A stretch of DNA of 64,000 nt from an uncultured Lachnospiraceae bacterium. GTDB taxonomy: Bacteria; Bacillota; Clostridia; Lachnospirales; Lachnospiraceae. This document shows positions 1 through 8,239 of the stretch, piece after piece; the first letter of the stretch is position 1, and each line of letters starts with the position of its first letter. The notes below the pieces were generated by a model that searched no databases, was not told the DNA's origin, and saw only the letters and a program-made list of their open reading frames with translations. The translations under genes and the position numbers were made by a program. The stretch spans positions 1 to 64,000 of the forward strand of contig CAJTQG010000006.1 in the NCBI GenBank assembly GCA_910578605.1, in the 5' to 3' direction.

Positions 1-28
1 TTGTTATATTGTATTACTGTGTTATAAT
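1..28 (+). promoter_or_regulatory. Predicted sigma-A promoter for the LRR protein gene
   Basis: A TTGTTA box at the window edge is followed after 16 bases by TATAAT, and the -10 is extended (TG one base upstream). It lies about 110 bases before the ATG of the LRR gene. Assignment is by pattern only; the left edge is cut by the window. Confidence 0.5.
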
Positions 29-137
29 TTATAGGTATTACAATAAAAAATTTATTGCAGCTGTTCAGAAACATATTCACAAAATGTTATTGCATGCTGA
101 AGTATAAAAAAATGGAATAGAAAAGGATTATAACAAT

Positions 138-2084
138 ATGAATCTAAAGAAACCAAAATGTCCCTTATGCAAAAAAAGATTAAAACAAATACAAGGAGAA
201 CTACGCTGCCAAGATTGCGGCTATCATTACAACAACAGCTCCACTTTTCAGGAAACTAATACTAGGTCATCTATTCATTCTGTACATAACAGACCACAAA
301 ATAATACATACCCTAAGTATTCCTATGAACCAAATCATTCCCCATCCTTCCTAGAAAAGCTGATGGGAATCATATCTCAATATAAAAAAACGGAATTTAT
401 TATAAGCCTTATAGTAATTATATTTCTTTTGAGTACAAAGTTTTTTTCTGTTTTTGCTTTATTAGAAGATGCCTTTAAAGCTTCCTCTAAAAAATCTGCT
501 GTAAACACTTATTCAACAAACAAAACAAATGTTTATGATGATAACAACTATAACAAATATTCCAAAAAAGAAACGAATCCATTACCCAAATCCGAAATTT
601 TTCAACAATTTATTAGTCAAGTATTTGAAAAAGATTTTGGAGCAATCACTCCTGAGGAATTAACTAAAATCACTTCCTTATGTATTGACTCCACTTCCTC
701 TGGGTACTCTTTATGGGAATACTCTCTAGAAAACGGCAAGTCAGGTAAATTTTATTATGATGATAAACCTATAGACACAGGGGATCTTCACTGTTTTACC
801 GGCCTGCAGTCATTACAAATGAAACATGATAGCTTAAACAATGGCGATTTAACAGGACTTACACAACTTACTGAACTTTGGTGTCAAAACACTCCCACAG
901 AGCTATCTAAAATCATAAATCCTGAACAATTAAAAACATTAGGAATTTATTCAGATATGTTTTTAGGGGATTTAACAAATATTGATGCCTTTACCAATCT
1001 TTCTGCTCTTCATTTAAGATGCCGTTATCTTAAGGATATTCGTTTACTATCTTCTTTAAAAAACTTAAAAATATTGGAAATATCAAAAAACGAAAATATT
1101 GAAAGCTTTCAAGTTCTTTATGATATGCCGCAGATGGAAATACTCTCTATTGACTGCTCTAAGCTTAGAGATTTGGGCTTTGTTTCTAAGATGACTGCCA
1201 TAAAAGAACTAACCATTCAAAACAGTGAAATATTAAATATTGATTGTCTCATAGATTGTAAGAATACATTGGCAAAATTAGACTTAACCCACAATTACCA
1301 AGTAACAGACTATAATATTGTGTCACAATTAAATCGTTTGACAGATTTAACGCTTTTGATTTCTTCTTCAACTACTGAAGAGCAAATACTTCCAAATCTA
1401 TCTGATTTGCCTGCACTTACCCGACTGAGCATCGGAAATTTTGACCAGATTTCTTCCATTGGGGCCGCAAAGGGACTAAAGGATTTAACTTTATCACGAG
1501 TTTATGACTCCTCTGACATTCCAAACCTGCCCAATTTAAAAAGTTTAAAGCTTTTTGATATGTCATTAGAAAAATCAATTATACAATCTATTTCTAGGTT
1601 AACACAGCTTGAAAATATTGATTTCACAGACAGTTATATATGGACGAATGTAGATGGATTGCTGTCACTTCCTCATTTAAAGGAATTTATATTAAATGAC
1701 AGCACAGCAGGATTTGATTTTTCACATTTAAAGGAAAATAAGAGCCTTCAAACTCTTCAAATCAATCATTCCACTTTAAAAGCACTGAAAAACGGACAAT
1801 GGGACTACAATGCTAATAATGAAAATAATATCCAATTTAATGAACATTTAGATATGTTTCAATATTTTCCTAATTTACAAGAAATTTCTCTAGTGAATAT
1901 GAATTTGTCGGATATTTCCTTTGCCGCAGACTTACATAATCTGCAAATACTAGATATTACTGATAACTATGTAGTAAGCTTAAAGCCTTTAACAAAGCTT
2001 CCCTTATTTCAATATGTAATGTGTGCATCAAACCCTATATCTGACGATGATGGTCAGGGCGGACGAATCCTTACTGAAAATTAA
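138..2084 (+). CDS. Zinc-ribbon, membrane-anchored leucine-rich-repeat protein
   Basis: The 648-residue product starts with a rubredoxin-like zinc ribbon (CxxC at residues 8/11 and 24/27). An Asn/Ser/Tyr-rich linker follows, then one membrane helix at about residues 86-109. From about residue 200 to the C-terminus there are degenerate leucine-rich repeats with internalin-like spacing (repeated LxxLxxL...L...N patterns). There is no signal peptide ahead of the ribbon, so the N-terminus is probably cytoplasmic and the LRR part outside; this is inferred from topology. The ATG follows a weak purine-rich site (AAAAGGA). Function is unknown; LRR proteins of this kind usually bind proteins or glycans. 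The next gene begins directly at the stop codon. Confidence 0.75.
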   Translation: MNLKKPKCPLCKKRLKQIQGELRCQDCGYHYNNSSTFQETNTRSSIHSVHNRPQNNTYPKYSYEPNHSPSFLEKLMGIISQYKKTEFIISLIVIIFLLSTKFFSVFALLEDAFKASSKKSAVNTYSTNKTNVYDDNNYNKYSKKETNPLPKSEIFQQFISQVFEKDFGAITPEELTKITSLCIDSTSSGYSLWEYSLENGKSGKFYYDDKPIDTGDLHCFTGLQSLQMKHDSLNNGDLTGLTQLTELWCQNTPTELSKIINPEQLKTLGIYSDMFLGDLTNIDAFTNLSALHLRCRYLKDIRLLSSLKNLKILEISKNENIESFQVLYDMPQMEILSIDCSKLRDLGFVSKMTAIKELTIQNSEILNIDCLIDCKNTLAKLDLTHNYQVTDYNIVSQLNRLTDLTLLISSSTTEEQILPNLSDLPALTRLSIGNFDQISSIGAAKGLKDLTLSRVYDSSDIPNLPNLKSLKLFDMSLEKSIIQSISRLTQLENIDFTDSYIWTNVDGLLSLPHLKEFILNDSTAGFDFSHLKENKSLQTLQINHSTLKALKNGQWDYNANNENNIQFNEHLDMFQYFPNLQEISLVNMNLSDISFAADLHNLQILDITDNYVVSLKPLTKLPLFQYVMCASNPISDDDGQGGRILTEN

Positions 2085-2432
2085 ATGTGTAAAGACAAAA
2101 AATATCAAGAAAAAGAGTGGCTAACTTTTGCATGTCAGGATGCTAGTACATTCAACTTTGGCTTTGAACGAATTTCAGATGGAAAGCTCATTGGCAGTGG
2201 TGATATTGGTCTAAATGAAGATTACACCTGTTGGGGATTTGGCTATAATTTGCGGTATGATTGCTGGGGTATGGGATATGCCACTGAAGCAACAAAAGCA
2301 ATGAAAAAGTGTGGACTTCACTTTGCAGGTTACGATGAATTTCAAAAGCTTGACAGCAGCTGTAAAATGCAATCTATAAAATATGAAGGAACATTATCGC
2401 ATTATACTTTTTTGTATTCATATATAATATAA
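2085..2432 (+). pseudogene. Truncated GNAT acetyltransferase remnant
   Basis: The 115-residue frame resembles the middle and end of RimJ/RimL-type GNAT N-acetyltransferases: a central beta strand with LIGSGDIGL, then GWGxGYATEA-like residues leading into the acetyl-CoA loop. The sequence jumps from ATKAM directly to KKCGLHF, a motif normally some 40 residues further on, so the helix and strand after the pyrophosphate loop are missing. The N-terminal third is also absent. The ATG abuts the stop of the LRR gene and has no ribosome binding site of its own. I read this as a decayed gene with an in-frame internal deletion. A short unusual protein is less likely. Confidence 0.65.
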
Positions 2433-2461
2433 CGCCAGCTCAATTATAATCAAAAGTAATT

Positions 2462-2487
2462 TGCCAGGCTATATACACAGCCTGGCA
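2462..2487. terminator. Hairpin between convergent genes
   Basis: A perfect 9-bp stem (TGCCAGGCT/AGCCTGGCA, 8-base loop) lies between the GNAT remnant and the end of the minus-strand PPDK-like gene. Read on the minus strand it is followed by a moderately T-rich stretch. It probably ends transcription in one or both directions. Confidence 0.5.
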
Positions 2488-2586
2488 GAATCCTGCAATC
2501 TTCCTGCATTTCCTTATACTTCCAAGTGAAATCTTTCTGACTGCCTATTTACTTTTCTTATTTTCGATTTTACACTACCCTCACCT

Positions 2587-5160
2587 TTACAACACACAAA
2601 CTAATCTCTCCTCATTCATATCATGATATACCCAACAATTTCGACCTGATACTGAGTACACCCCAATGATATCCTTTAACTCCTCTCCTTTTGGATAATA
2701 TTCTGTCAAACAATTGGTAAATTTCTTTAAATATTCTGGGTGGAACTCCACCGTCCTTTCATTGTCAAAGACAGCGCCATATAATATATCTGCTTCCACC
2801 AAATCCTGAAAAATATGACTGCCGTATGATAATTCCGGCATATACCCTGCCTTCGTCTCCGATACCTCACAAATCACATCAAACTCGCTGATATCGGCAA
2901 AGGTGGTAGGTACTCCAAGCTCTGGGGAGGAAGTACAGATTCTTCCGGGCACCATTAAGAGTAAATGCTTGCCTTGCTCCCGAAAATGCCAGTTAATGGC
3001 TCCTAATGCCTGTGCCACTTTTGGCTTGTCATAGTATGGCATCTTATAGTAACCAATGGAATCCACCACTACAATATAATCCAGCTTGATTGACTTTGAC
3101 AACCCCATAGATGCATGACGGCACTCCAAAAATATATCTTCCTTCTGAAGCTTGTCTGGTATTTTTATCATTTCTTTGTCCTGAGCCACATGCAGCGGTC
3201 TGCACTGAAGAATATTAATCACATATTCTCCTTCATAAGATACATTCATTGTAAATTCAATATCTACGGGATACTGATAAGTTTTTTGCAACAAGGAGAG
3301 TATCTCCTTCATATCCTCCATCAGTTGCTGGTTTTTCACCAATCCCTCGCAGGAGACAAATAAAATGTCTCTCCTATGTCCTCTCTCCCTAAATATCATC
3401 TCCGTGTCCAAATCATGCTCTAACAAAATTCGCTTTAAATAAACCGGCAGCTGACTCTCCACCCCCGACAGCTCCCTGCTTTCCACACTTGCGGACACCA
3501 TATCAATTAAATCAATCTTTTTTTGCGAAAATTGATGCTTTTGCACACTGTTTGTAGCATTGGTGGCAGTAGGCTTGTCCAAACTCACCAGCCTAGGGTA
3601 AGAGCCCTGCACCCTGTCCACCGCACCGGTTCCCAGTCCCATAACAAGGCGCAGCATCCCTGCCTTAGGATCAACAGATTCTATAAACCGATAGGGACTG
3701 TAAGAATATCCTACCCCAGCGGCACAAGGCATGAAAAAATCTTCATATCTAGAACCGGAAACTCGTTGAACCAGAAGCGCCATCTGCTCATCTCTATCCT
3801 CCAAGCCTCTGCGCAGACGATAATCCAAGGCTGATGTGCTCATTGTGCTGGCATACACGGTTCTCACTGCCTCCTCAAACTCCTCCAGCCTCTCCTCCAT
3901 ACTTCCGCAGTTAGAGCAGAAAACCGACTCATATTTTCCGGCAAAAGCATTTCCAAAACCATCCTCCAGCAAGCTGCTGGAGCGTACAATAATAGGGTCC
4001 TGTCCATAATAATCTAAAAGCCTGCAGAACTGTTCACGGAGATTATCAGAAAACTTACCGTTTCTAAGGCATTGCACAAAGGTGGGAGCTAAGCTGAAAT
4101 ATTCCTCCTTCCTTCTCTGGCGAATACGAATATCCCAAAAGCGATTGTGCACGATATAAGAATAAAACACATCGGAGCCAATATAAAAAGAATCGTGAGG
4201 CTCCAATCTCTCATATAAATCCGGCCGATAATTTTCTACTAATTTTCTTGCTAAAAGCATACCGCAGGCTTTTCCTCCAATCATGCCTGTTCCTATCATA
4301 CGGCTTCTGATTTGAAAATAATCCTTGGGAGTAAAATTTGCTTTAATTAACTCCCTCATTTTTTCATCCCGACTCATCATAATATTGCAAATGCGGTTGC
4401 AGGACTGGGTTACATCCATTCCCTGCCGATACATCTGAGCCGTTACATTAAAGAATCGGTCCCAGCTGTCCATATTTTGATCGTCGTTTTCCTCCTCAGA
4501 AGAATTCATAAGAAAATAAAACCGACTGGCCTGTATTCCCTCCATAATTGGCTGGAATTTTCCGGTCTCCTTCTCATATATATGAGGAAGGAACATTGTG
4601 GGGGAATACCGATTCCACACCTTCATAGGGCGTACATAGACATGGGCTGTATCCGAATACACTTCCAAAAATAACTGGGTAGTATCTTTAATTTTGGCAA
4701 TTGCCTGAAAAGAATGCTTTCCCCGAATTAAAGGAAAAAAACAAACCGTATTTAATTCAAATAAAAAAGGGCAGGTTACCTGAAAAAAGTTTCCCATCAT
4801 TAAATCAGTTGACCATGCCGTCTGCAATTCAGATAGACAGTCAAACACATAAAATGCCTCGCTGCCCTCCTGCTCAATGATATTATGTATTTCAATTGTA
4901 AAATTCTCAAAGCGATGTGACAATTCTACAGGAACAATCTTTACCCCCTTCTGAGGCTGCAGCAGTGGAAAATGAGAGGCAAAACGCACATATACAACAT
5001 GGCGCCCATCATTTACCGCCTGGTTCACATATGGCTTTAAAAACAATTGAAAATCCTCCAGACTTGATACCTGCCACACTAAATTATCTCCAAACCTTAT
5101 ATTATCCAACACCTTATCCAACTCTGGTATACCGGACAACACCCGCTCAAAAGCTGCCAT
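2587..5160 (-). CDS. PEP/pyruvate-binding (PPDK N-terminal-like) protein
   Basis: The 857-residue protein holds the ATP-grasp nucleotide-binding half of pyruvate phosphate dikinase/PEP synthase: a GGKACG glycine loop, the PIIVRSSSLLEDGFGNAFAGKYES block (PPDK VRSSxxxED...FAG), and the C-terminal DIEFT...LQCRP block. The phosphohistidine and PEP TIM-barrel domains of true PPDK are absent, so it is not a complete PPDK. The first 100 residues begin GIPELDKVL like KaiC/RadA ATPases but lack a Walker A motif. The start is placed at the ATG preceded by AGGAAGGAG (7-base spacer), nine codons inside the longest frame. The substrate is unknown. The gene stands alone with its own promoter. Confidence 0.75.
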   Translation of the reverse strand: MAAFERVLSGIPELDKVLDNIRFGDNLVWQVSSLEDFQLFLKPYVNQAVNDGRHVVYVRFASHFPLLQPQKGVKIVPVELSHRFENFTIEIHNIIEQEGSEAFYVFDCLSELQTAWSTDLMMGNFFQVTCPFLFELNTVCFFPLIRGKHSFQAIAKIKDTTQLFLEVYSDTAHVYVRPMKVWNRYSPTMFLPHIYEKETGKFQPIMEGIQASRFYFLMNSSEEENDDQNMDSWDRFFNVTAQMYRQGMDVTQSCNRICNIMMSRDEKMRELIKANFTPKDYFQIRSRMIGTGMIGGKACGMLLARKLVENYRPDLYERLEPHDSFYIGSDVFYSYIVHNRFWDIRIRQRRKEEYFSLAPTFVQCLRNGKFSDNLREQFCRLLDYYGQDPIIVRSSSLLEDGFGNAFAGKYESVFCSNCGSMEERLEEFEEAVRTVYASTMSTSALDYRLRRGLEDRDEQMALLVQRVSGSRYEDFFMPCAAGVGYSYSPYRFIESVDPKAGMLRLVMGLGTGAVDRVQGSYPRLVSLDKPTATNATNSVQKHQFSQKKIDLIDMVSASVESRELSGVESQLPVYLKRILLEHDLDTEMIFRERGHRRDILFVSCEGLVKNQQLMEDMKEILSLLQKTYQYPVDIEFTMNVSYEGEYVINILQCRPLHVAQDKEMIKIPDKLQKEDIFLECRHASMGLSKSIKLDYIVVVDSIGYYKMPYYDKPKVAQALGAINWHFREQGKHLLLMVPGRICTSSPELGVPTTFADISEFDVICEVSETKAGYMPELSYGSHIFQDLVEADILYGAVFDNERTVEFHPEYLKKFTNCLTEYYPKGEELKDIIGVYSVSGRNCWVYHDMNEERLVCVL

Positions 5161-5297
5161 ACACGCTCTCCTTCCTGTACAATCCATATTGTTATCTTTT
5201 TGTTAACTGAAACTTTGCAGCAATTCACAGCCACTCATAAGCAAAGGATATCTGTTCTGCAGAAATTTTGCAAATGAGGCTCTGAATCCTTACCTAC

Positions 5298-5326
5298 ATT
5301 TTAACATATAACAAAATCTATTCCAA
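5298..5326 (-). promoter_or_regulatory. Predicted promoter of the PPDK-like gene
   Basis: On the minus strand TTGGAA is followed after 17 bases by TAAAAT, about 140 bases upstream of the PPDK-like start. Spacing is ideal and each box is close to consensus. Confidence 0.45.
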
Positions 5327-5397
5327 CCAAATCCATTCAAATCATCCCGCAAAAATAATGTCTATTCTATATCTATTTCCTTCTGATCCACAGTCCT

Positions 5398-5514
5398 CTA
5401 GCAATATAAAATAGAACAATAATTATATTTCCCAACTGCAGAAACAAAATCTTCTCCAAACTCCCTGTATTCCCAACTGGAAATCTTCAGTATTTCATCA
5501 ACAAAAAAACACAT
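5398..5514 (-). CDS. Possible 38-aa small protein
   Basis: An ATG with a GAAGG site 6 bases upstream opens a 38-codon frame ending in TAG. The peptide begins MCFFVDEILK and has mixed acidic, aromatic and Cys residues; no family is recognised. It could be a small protein, a remnant of a decayed gene, or chance. It lies upstream of the predicted PPDK-like promoter and in the same orientation. Confidence 0.2.
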   Translation of the reverse strand: MCFFVDEILKISSWEYREFGEDFVSAVGKYNYCSILYC

Positions 5515-5664
5515 TGTCACCCTTCTATTATCTTAATTGCATTTTATCATTATGTTTAACAAATAACGGATGACGTCAGGGTTATCGTCTTTGTGAATTT
5601 GTCTTTATCTCATCACATACTTTCAAAACGAAGGAATTTATAAAACGAAAAGGAGGAACTTAAA

Positions 5665-6705
5665 ATGCCATATTTAGTAATTCCTGCCTATGAGCCGGAT
5701 GCAAAGCTTTTAAAACTGCTTTTAGAACTCCAAAACTATCATTTATTTCAAATTATCGTTGTAAATGACGGCAGCGCTCCCCAATACAACACTATTTTTC
5801 AGGAGGCTTCTAAATATTCTACCGTCTTAACCCATTCTCAAAATAGGGGAAAGGGAAGAGCATTAAAAACTGCTTTCTTTCATATCCGAAAAAAAGGAGG
5901 TCTTGATATTATTATCACAGCAGATGCCGACGGACAGCATACGCCGGAAGATATTTTTCGGATTTATAATGACTGTCAGAAATATACATCTGCACTCATT
6001 ATTGGAACGAGACATTTTTTAGGCAGCGTGCCTTTGCGCAGCAGATTCGGAAATACGATAACCAAATATGTTTTTTACTTTGCAACAGGATGTTTTCTAG
6101 CCGACACCCAATGCGGCCTTCGAGGCTTTTCTTCCTCGCTTCTGCCTTTCCTATGTGACATAAAGGGGGAGCATTATGAATACGAAATGAATGTGCTGCT
6201 ACAAGGCGCAAAGCAATTTCCTATAAAATATATTCCCATAGAGACAGTTTATATCAATGACAATGCCTCCTCTCACTTTCATCCGGTGAAAGATGCCTTT
6301 CGCATTTACAAGGAAATATTTAAGTTTGCAGGCTCCTCTCTTTTGTGTTTTTTTGTTGATTATATTGGCTATCTGCTCCTGCTGCTAATATTTTCTGGTA
6401 TATCGGTAAATACCCGACTTATATTAGCAAACATAATTGCCAGACTAGGAAGCGGCACACTGAACTACTTGCTAAACAGACATTATGTTTTTCAAGATAC
6501 CCGCCGCATCACAAAAACAGGCGGAGCATACTGCCTGCTTGCCTTTGGCATATTAACGCTGAACACTTCCATCCTTTTGCTGCTTCGCCAAGGGGGATTA
6601 GAAAATGTGTATATTTTAAAGCTGCTAACAGAACTGATTTTATTTACTTTAAGCTGGACTGTTCAAAAACATTTTATTTTTCACAAGCATATTTCTTCAT
6701 CTTAA
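5665..6705 (+). CDS. Bifunctional glycosyltransferase family 2 / GtrA-like membrane protein
   Basis: The 346-residue protein fuses two functions. Residues 1-200 are a GT2 (DPM1/GtrB-type) domain with IVVNDGS at about 31-37 and the DADGQ metal/nucleotide motif at 87-91; it should transfer a sugar from a nucleotide sugar to polyprenyl phosphate. Residues 220-340 form four membrane helices of the GtrA family, linked to flipping the lipid-linked sugar. A strong AAAGGAGG site precedes the ATG. A phosphodiester glycosidase and a small membrane protein follow on the same strand, suggesting a cell-envelope glycosylation unit. The sugar cannot be deduced. Confidence 0.85.
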   Translation: MPYLVIPAYEPDAKLLKLLLELQNYHLFQIIVVNDGSAPQYNTIFQEASKYSTVLTHSQNRGKGRALKTAFFHIRKKGGLDIIITADADGQHTPEDIFRIYNDCQKYTSALIIGTRHFLGSVPLRSRFGNTITKYVFYFATGCFLADTQCGLRGFSSSLLPFLCDIKGEHYEYEMNVLLQGAKQFPIKYIPIETVYINDNASSHFHPVKDAFRIYKEIFKFAGSSLLCFFVDYIGYLLLLLIFSGISVNTRLILANIIARLGSGTLNYLLNRHYVFQDTRRITKTGGAYCLLAFGILTLNTSILLLLRQGGLENVYILKLLTELILFTLSWTVQKHFIFHKHISSS

Positions 6706-6831
6706 TAAGCTAAAATGCTATTTCATATATATATGAAATACTGTTAAAAAATCTTGTTGTTTTGTCACAGAGCACAGCTAATCTTACCACTATATTGCAC
6801 TATCACAATTGGAAAGAGAATGAGGTATCCT

Positions 6832-7806
6832 ATGAATTTTCTATTGAACAAACTGAAAAAACCTTTTGTATATGCCATTATATTTACGGTACTGCTTTTA
6901 TTCTGCAACTGCTATGTATTATTAAAAACCTTCTGCCTGCCATCTGTAACCGGCTATGTGATAAAAAATAAACAAACCGATTCCCAAGGCGGCAATATTC
7001 AAAATAGCAGCACACAAAATCAAAATGTTAAAAACAGCACGCAAGACAGCGCCAGTTTACAAACTCCTTTGATTACAGACAACTCCTATACAGATGATAA
7101 CATTTCTATTAAAATAAATACGATAAGAGAATTTGATACAGATATTTACATTGCTGATATCACCTTATCTTCCCCAGATTACTTAAAAACGGCATTGGCA
7201 AATGATATGGTGGGAACTAATATAACTCAAAAGACATCGCAGATTGCCCAGGAAAACAACGCTATCTTTGCCATAAACGGAGATTACTATGGAGCAAACC
7301 ACCGAGGATATGTAATAAAAAACGGAGAAATTTACCGGAGCACAGTACGCAGAGACAGCCAATATCAAGACTTAGTTATATACAAAAACGGCACCTTTGA
7401 TTTCATTTACGAAACAGAAACTAGCGCAGAGGAGCTTCTTGACAGCGGAGCTGTCAATTTATTTGCCTTTGGCCCCGGCCTTGTTCAAAACGGAGAAATT
7501 ATTATCTCTGAGGGAGAGGAAGTAGGAAAAGCTATGTCCAACAACCCACGCACTGCTATTGGCATTATAGATGAACTTCATTATATTATGATTGTCTCTG
7601 ACGGCAGAACCTCTAAAAGTCAAGGACTCTCCCTCTACGAATTGGCTCACATATTACAGGATTCTGGCTGTCAAACCGGATACAACCTTGACGGAGGAGG
7701 CTCCTCCACTATGTATTTTAACGGAAAAATAATAAACAATCCAACTACCAATGGAAGAAAAATATCAGAAAGGTCGGTGAGCGATATTGTGTATATTGGA
7801 TATTAG
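6832..7806 (+). CDS. Phosphodiester glycosidase (NAGPA domain) family protein, membrane anchored
   Basis: The 324-residue protein has an N-terminal membrane anchor (about residues 12-35), a Gln/Asn/Ser-rich spacer, and a C-terminal NAGPA domain with the family signature NLDGGGSSTM near the end and an AINGDYYG block. NAGPA in mammals removes GlcNAc from phosphodiester-linked sugars; bacterial members are thought to act on similar extracellular glycan phosphodiesters. The start is the ATG with GAGG 6 bases upstream rather than the TTG at 6754 that opens the longest frame. The gene follows GT2-GtrA by 126 bases, and its end overlaps the next frame. Confidence 0.8.
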   Translation: MNFLLNKLKKPFVYAIIFTVLLLFCNCYVLLKTFCLPSVTGYVIKNKQTDSQGGNIQNSSTQNQNVKNSTQDSASLQTPLITDNSYTDDNISIKINTIREFDTDIYIADITLSSPDYLKTALANDMVGTNITQKTSQIAQENNAIFAINGDYYGANHRGYVIKNGEIYRSTVRRDSQYQDLVIYKNGTFDFIYETETSAEELLDSGAVNLFAFGPGLVQNGEIIISEGEEVGKAMSNNPRTAIGIIDELHYIMIVSDGRTSKSQGLSLYELAHILQDSGCQTGYNLDGGGSSTMYFNGKIINNPTTNGRKISERSVSDIVYIGY

Positions 7807-8221
7807 AAAAAAATATAAAAAAACCACATTAACTTATCTGGGGATTACTCTATTTTGTATATTATTTAACTTTGTATATGAACAATTCAGCTATGGGGAA
7901 TCCTCACCCTATATGAGATTTATGTTTGCCGCCCCTGCAGTTTGCGGAATCATGCCGTTTTTTATCTCTTTTTGTTTTAGCATTGCCGGCAAAAAAATAT
8001 GGCGGGAGAATCGTGTGGCATTTAACCTGTGGAACAGTGGTATTGCCGTCCTTGCCAGCGGCTGCTTAGTGACTGGAATTATCCACATATCAGGACGAAC
8101 TTGCGAATATAGTATTTTTTACTGGATCACAGGAAGCATTTTTCTTTTTGCAGGAGTAATGTACCACTTAATTTTTCCAAAACTTTCCAAATTTATGTTT
8201 CATGGACAAAAAACTGTATAA
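7787..8221 (+). CDS. Four-helix integral membrane protein, unknown function
   Basis: The 144-residue frame overlaps the end of the NAGPA gene by 20 bases and starts with TTG (7787, or 7796 in frame), preceded by GGTGAG inside that gene. It has four hydrophobic helices, at about residues 13-30, 42-66, 79-103 and 108-130, with basic loops. The overlap suggests translational coupling, so it likely works with the glycosyltransferase/glycosidase pair. No family recognised. Confidence 0.6.
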   Translation: MCILDIRKKYKKTTLTYLGITLFCILFNFVYEQFSYGESSPYMRFMFAAPAVCGIMPFFISFCFSIAGKKIWRENRVAFNLWNSGIAVLASGCLVTGIIHISGRTCEYSIFYWITGSIFLFAGVMYHLIFPKLSKFMFHGQKTV

Positions 8222-8239
8222 AGGAATACAGCAATAAAT

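Larger units (their letters stand above)
5161..5664. other. 500-base intergenic region between divergent genes
   Basis: The region separates the minus-strand PPDK-like gene from the plus-strand GT2-GtrA gene. It contains the promoter at 5298-5326 and a 38-codon minus-strand ORF (5398-5514). An AAAGGAGG site directly precedes the GT2 ATG. I could not find a convincing promoter for the GT2 gene. Confidence 0.5.

Noticed and set aside
5571..5578. TGACGTCA palindrome upstream of the GT2-GtrA gene
   Set aside because: An 8-bp palindrome alone is expected by chance and has no link to a promoter here.
6754..6831. TTG start adding 26 residues to the NAGPA protein
   Set aside because: The ATG at 6832 has a better ribosome binding site and begins right before the membrane anchor.
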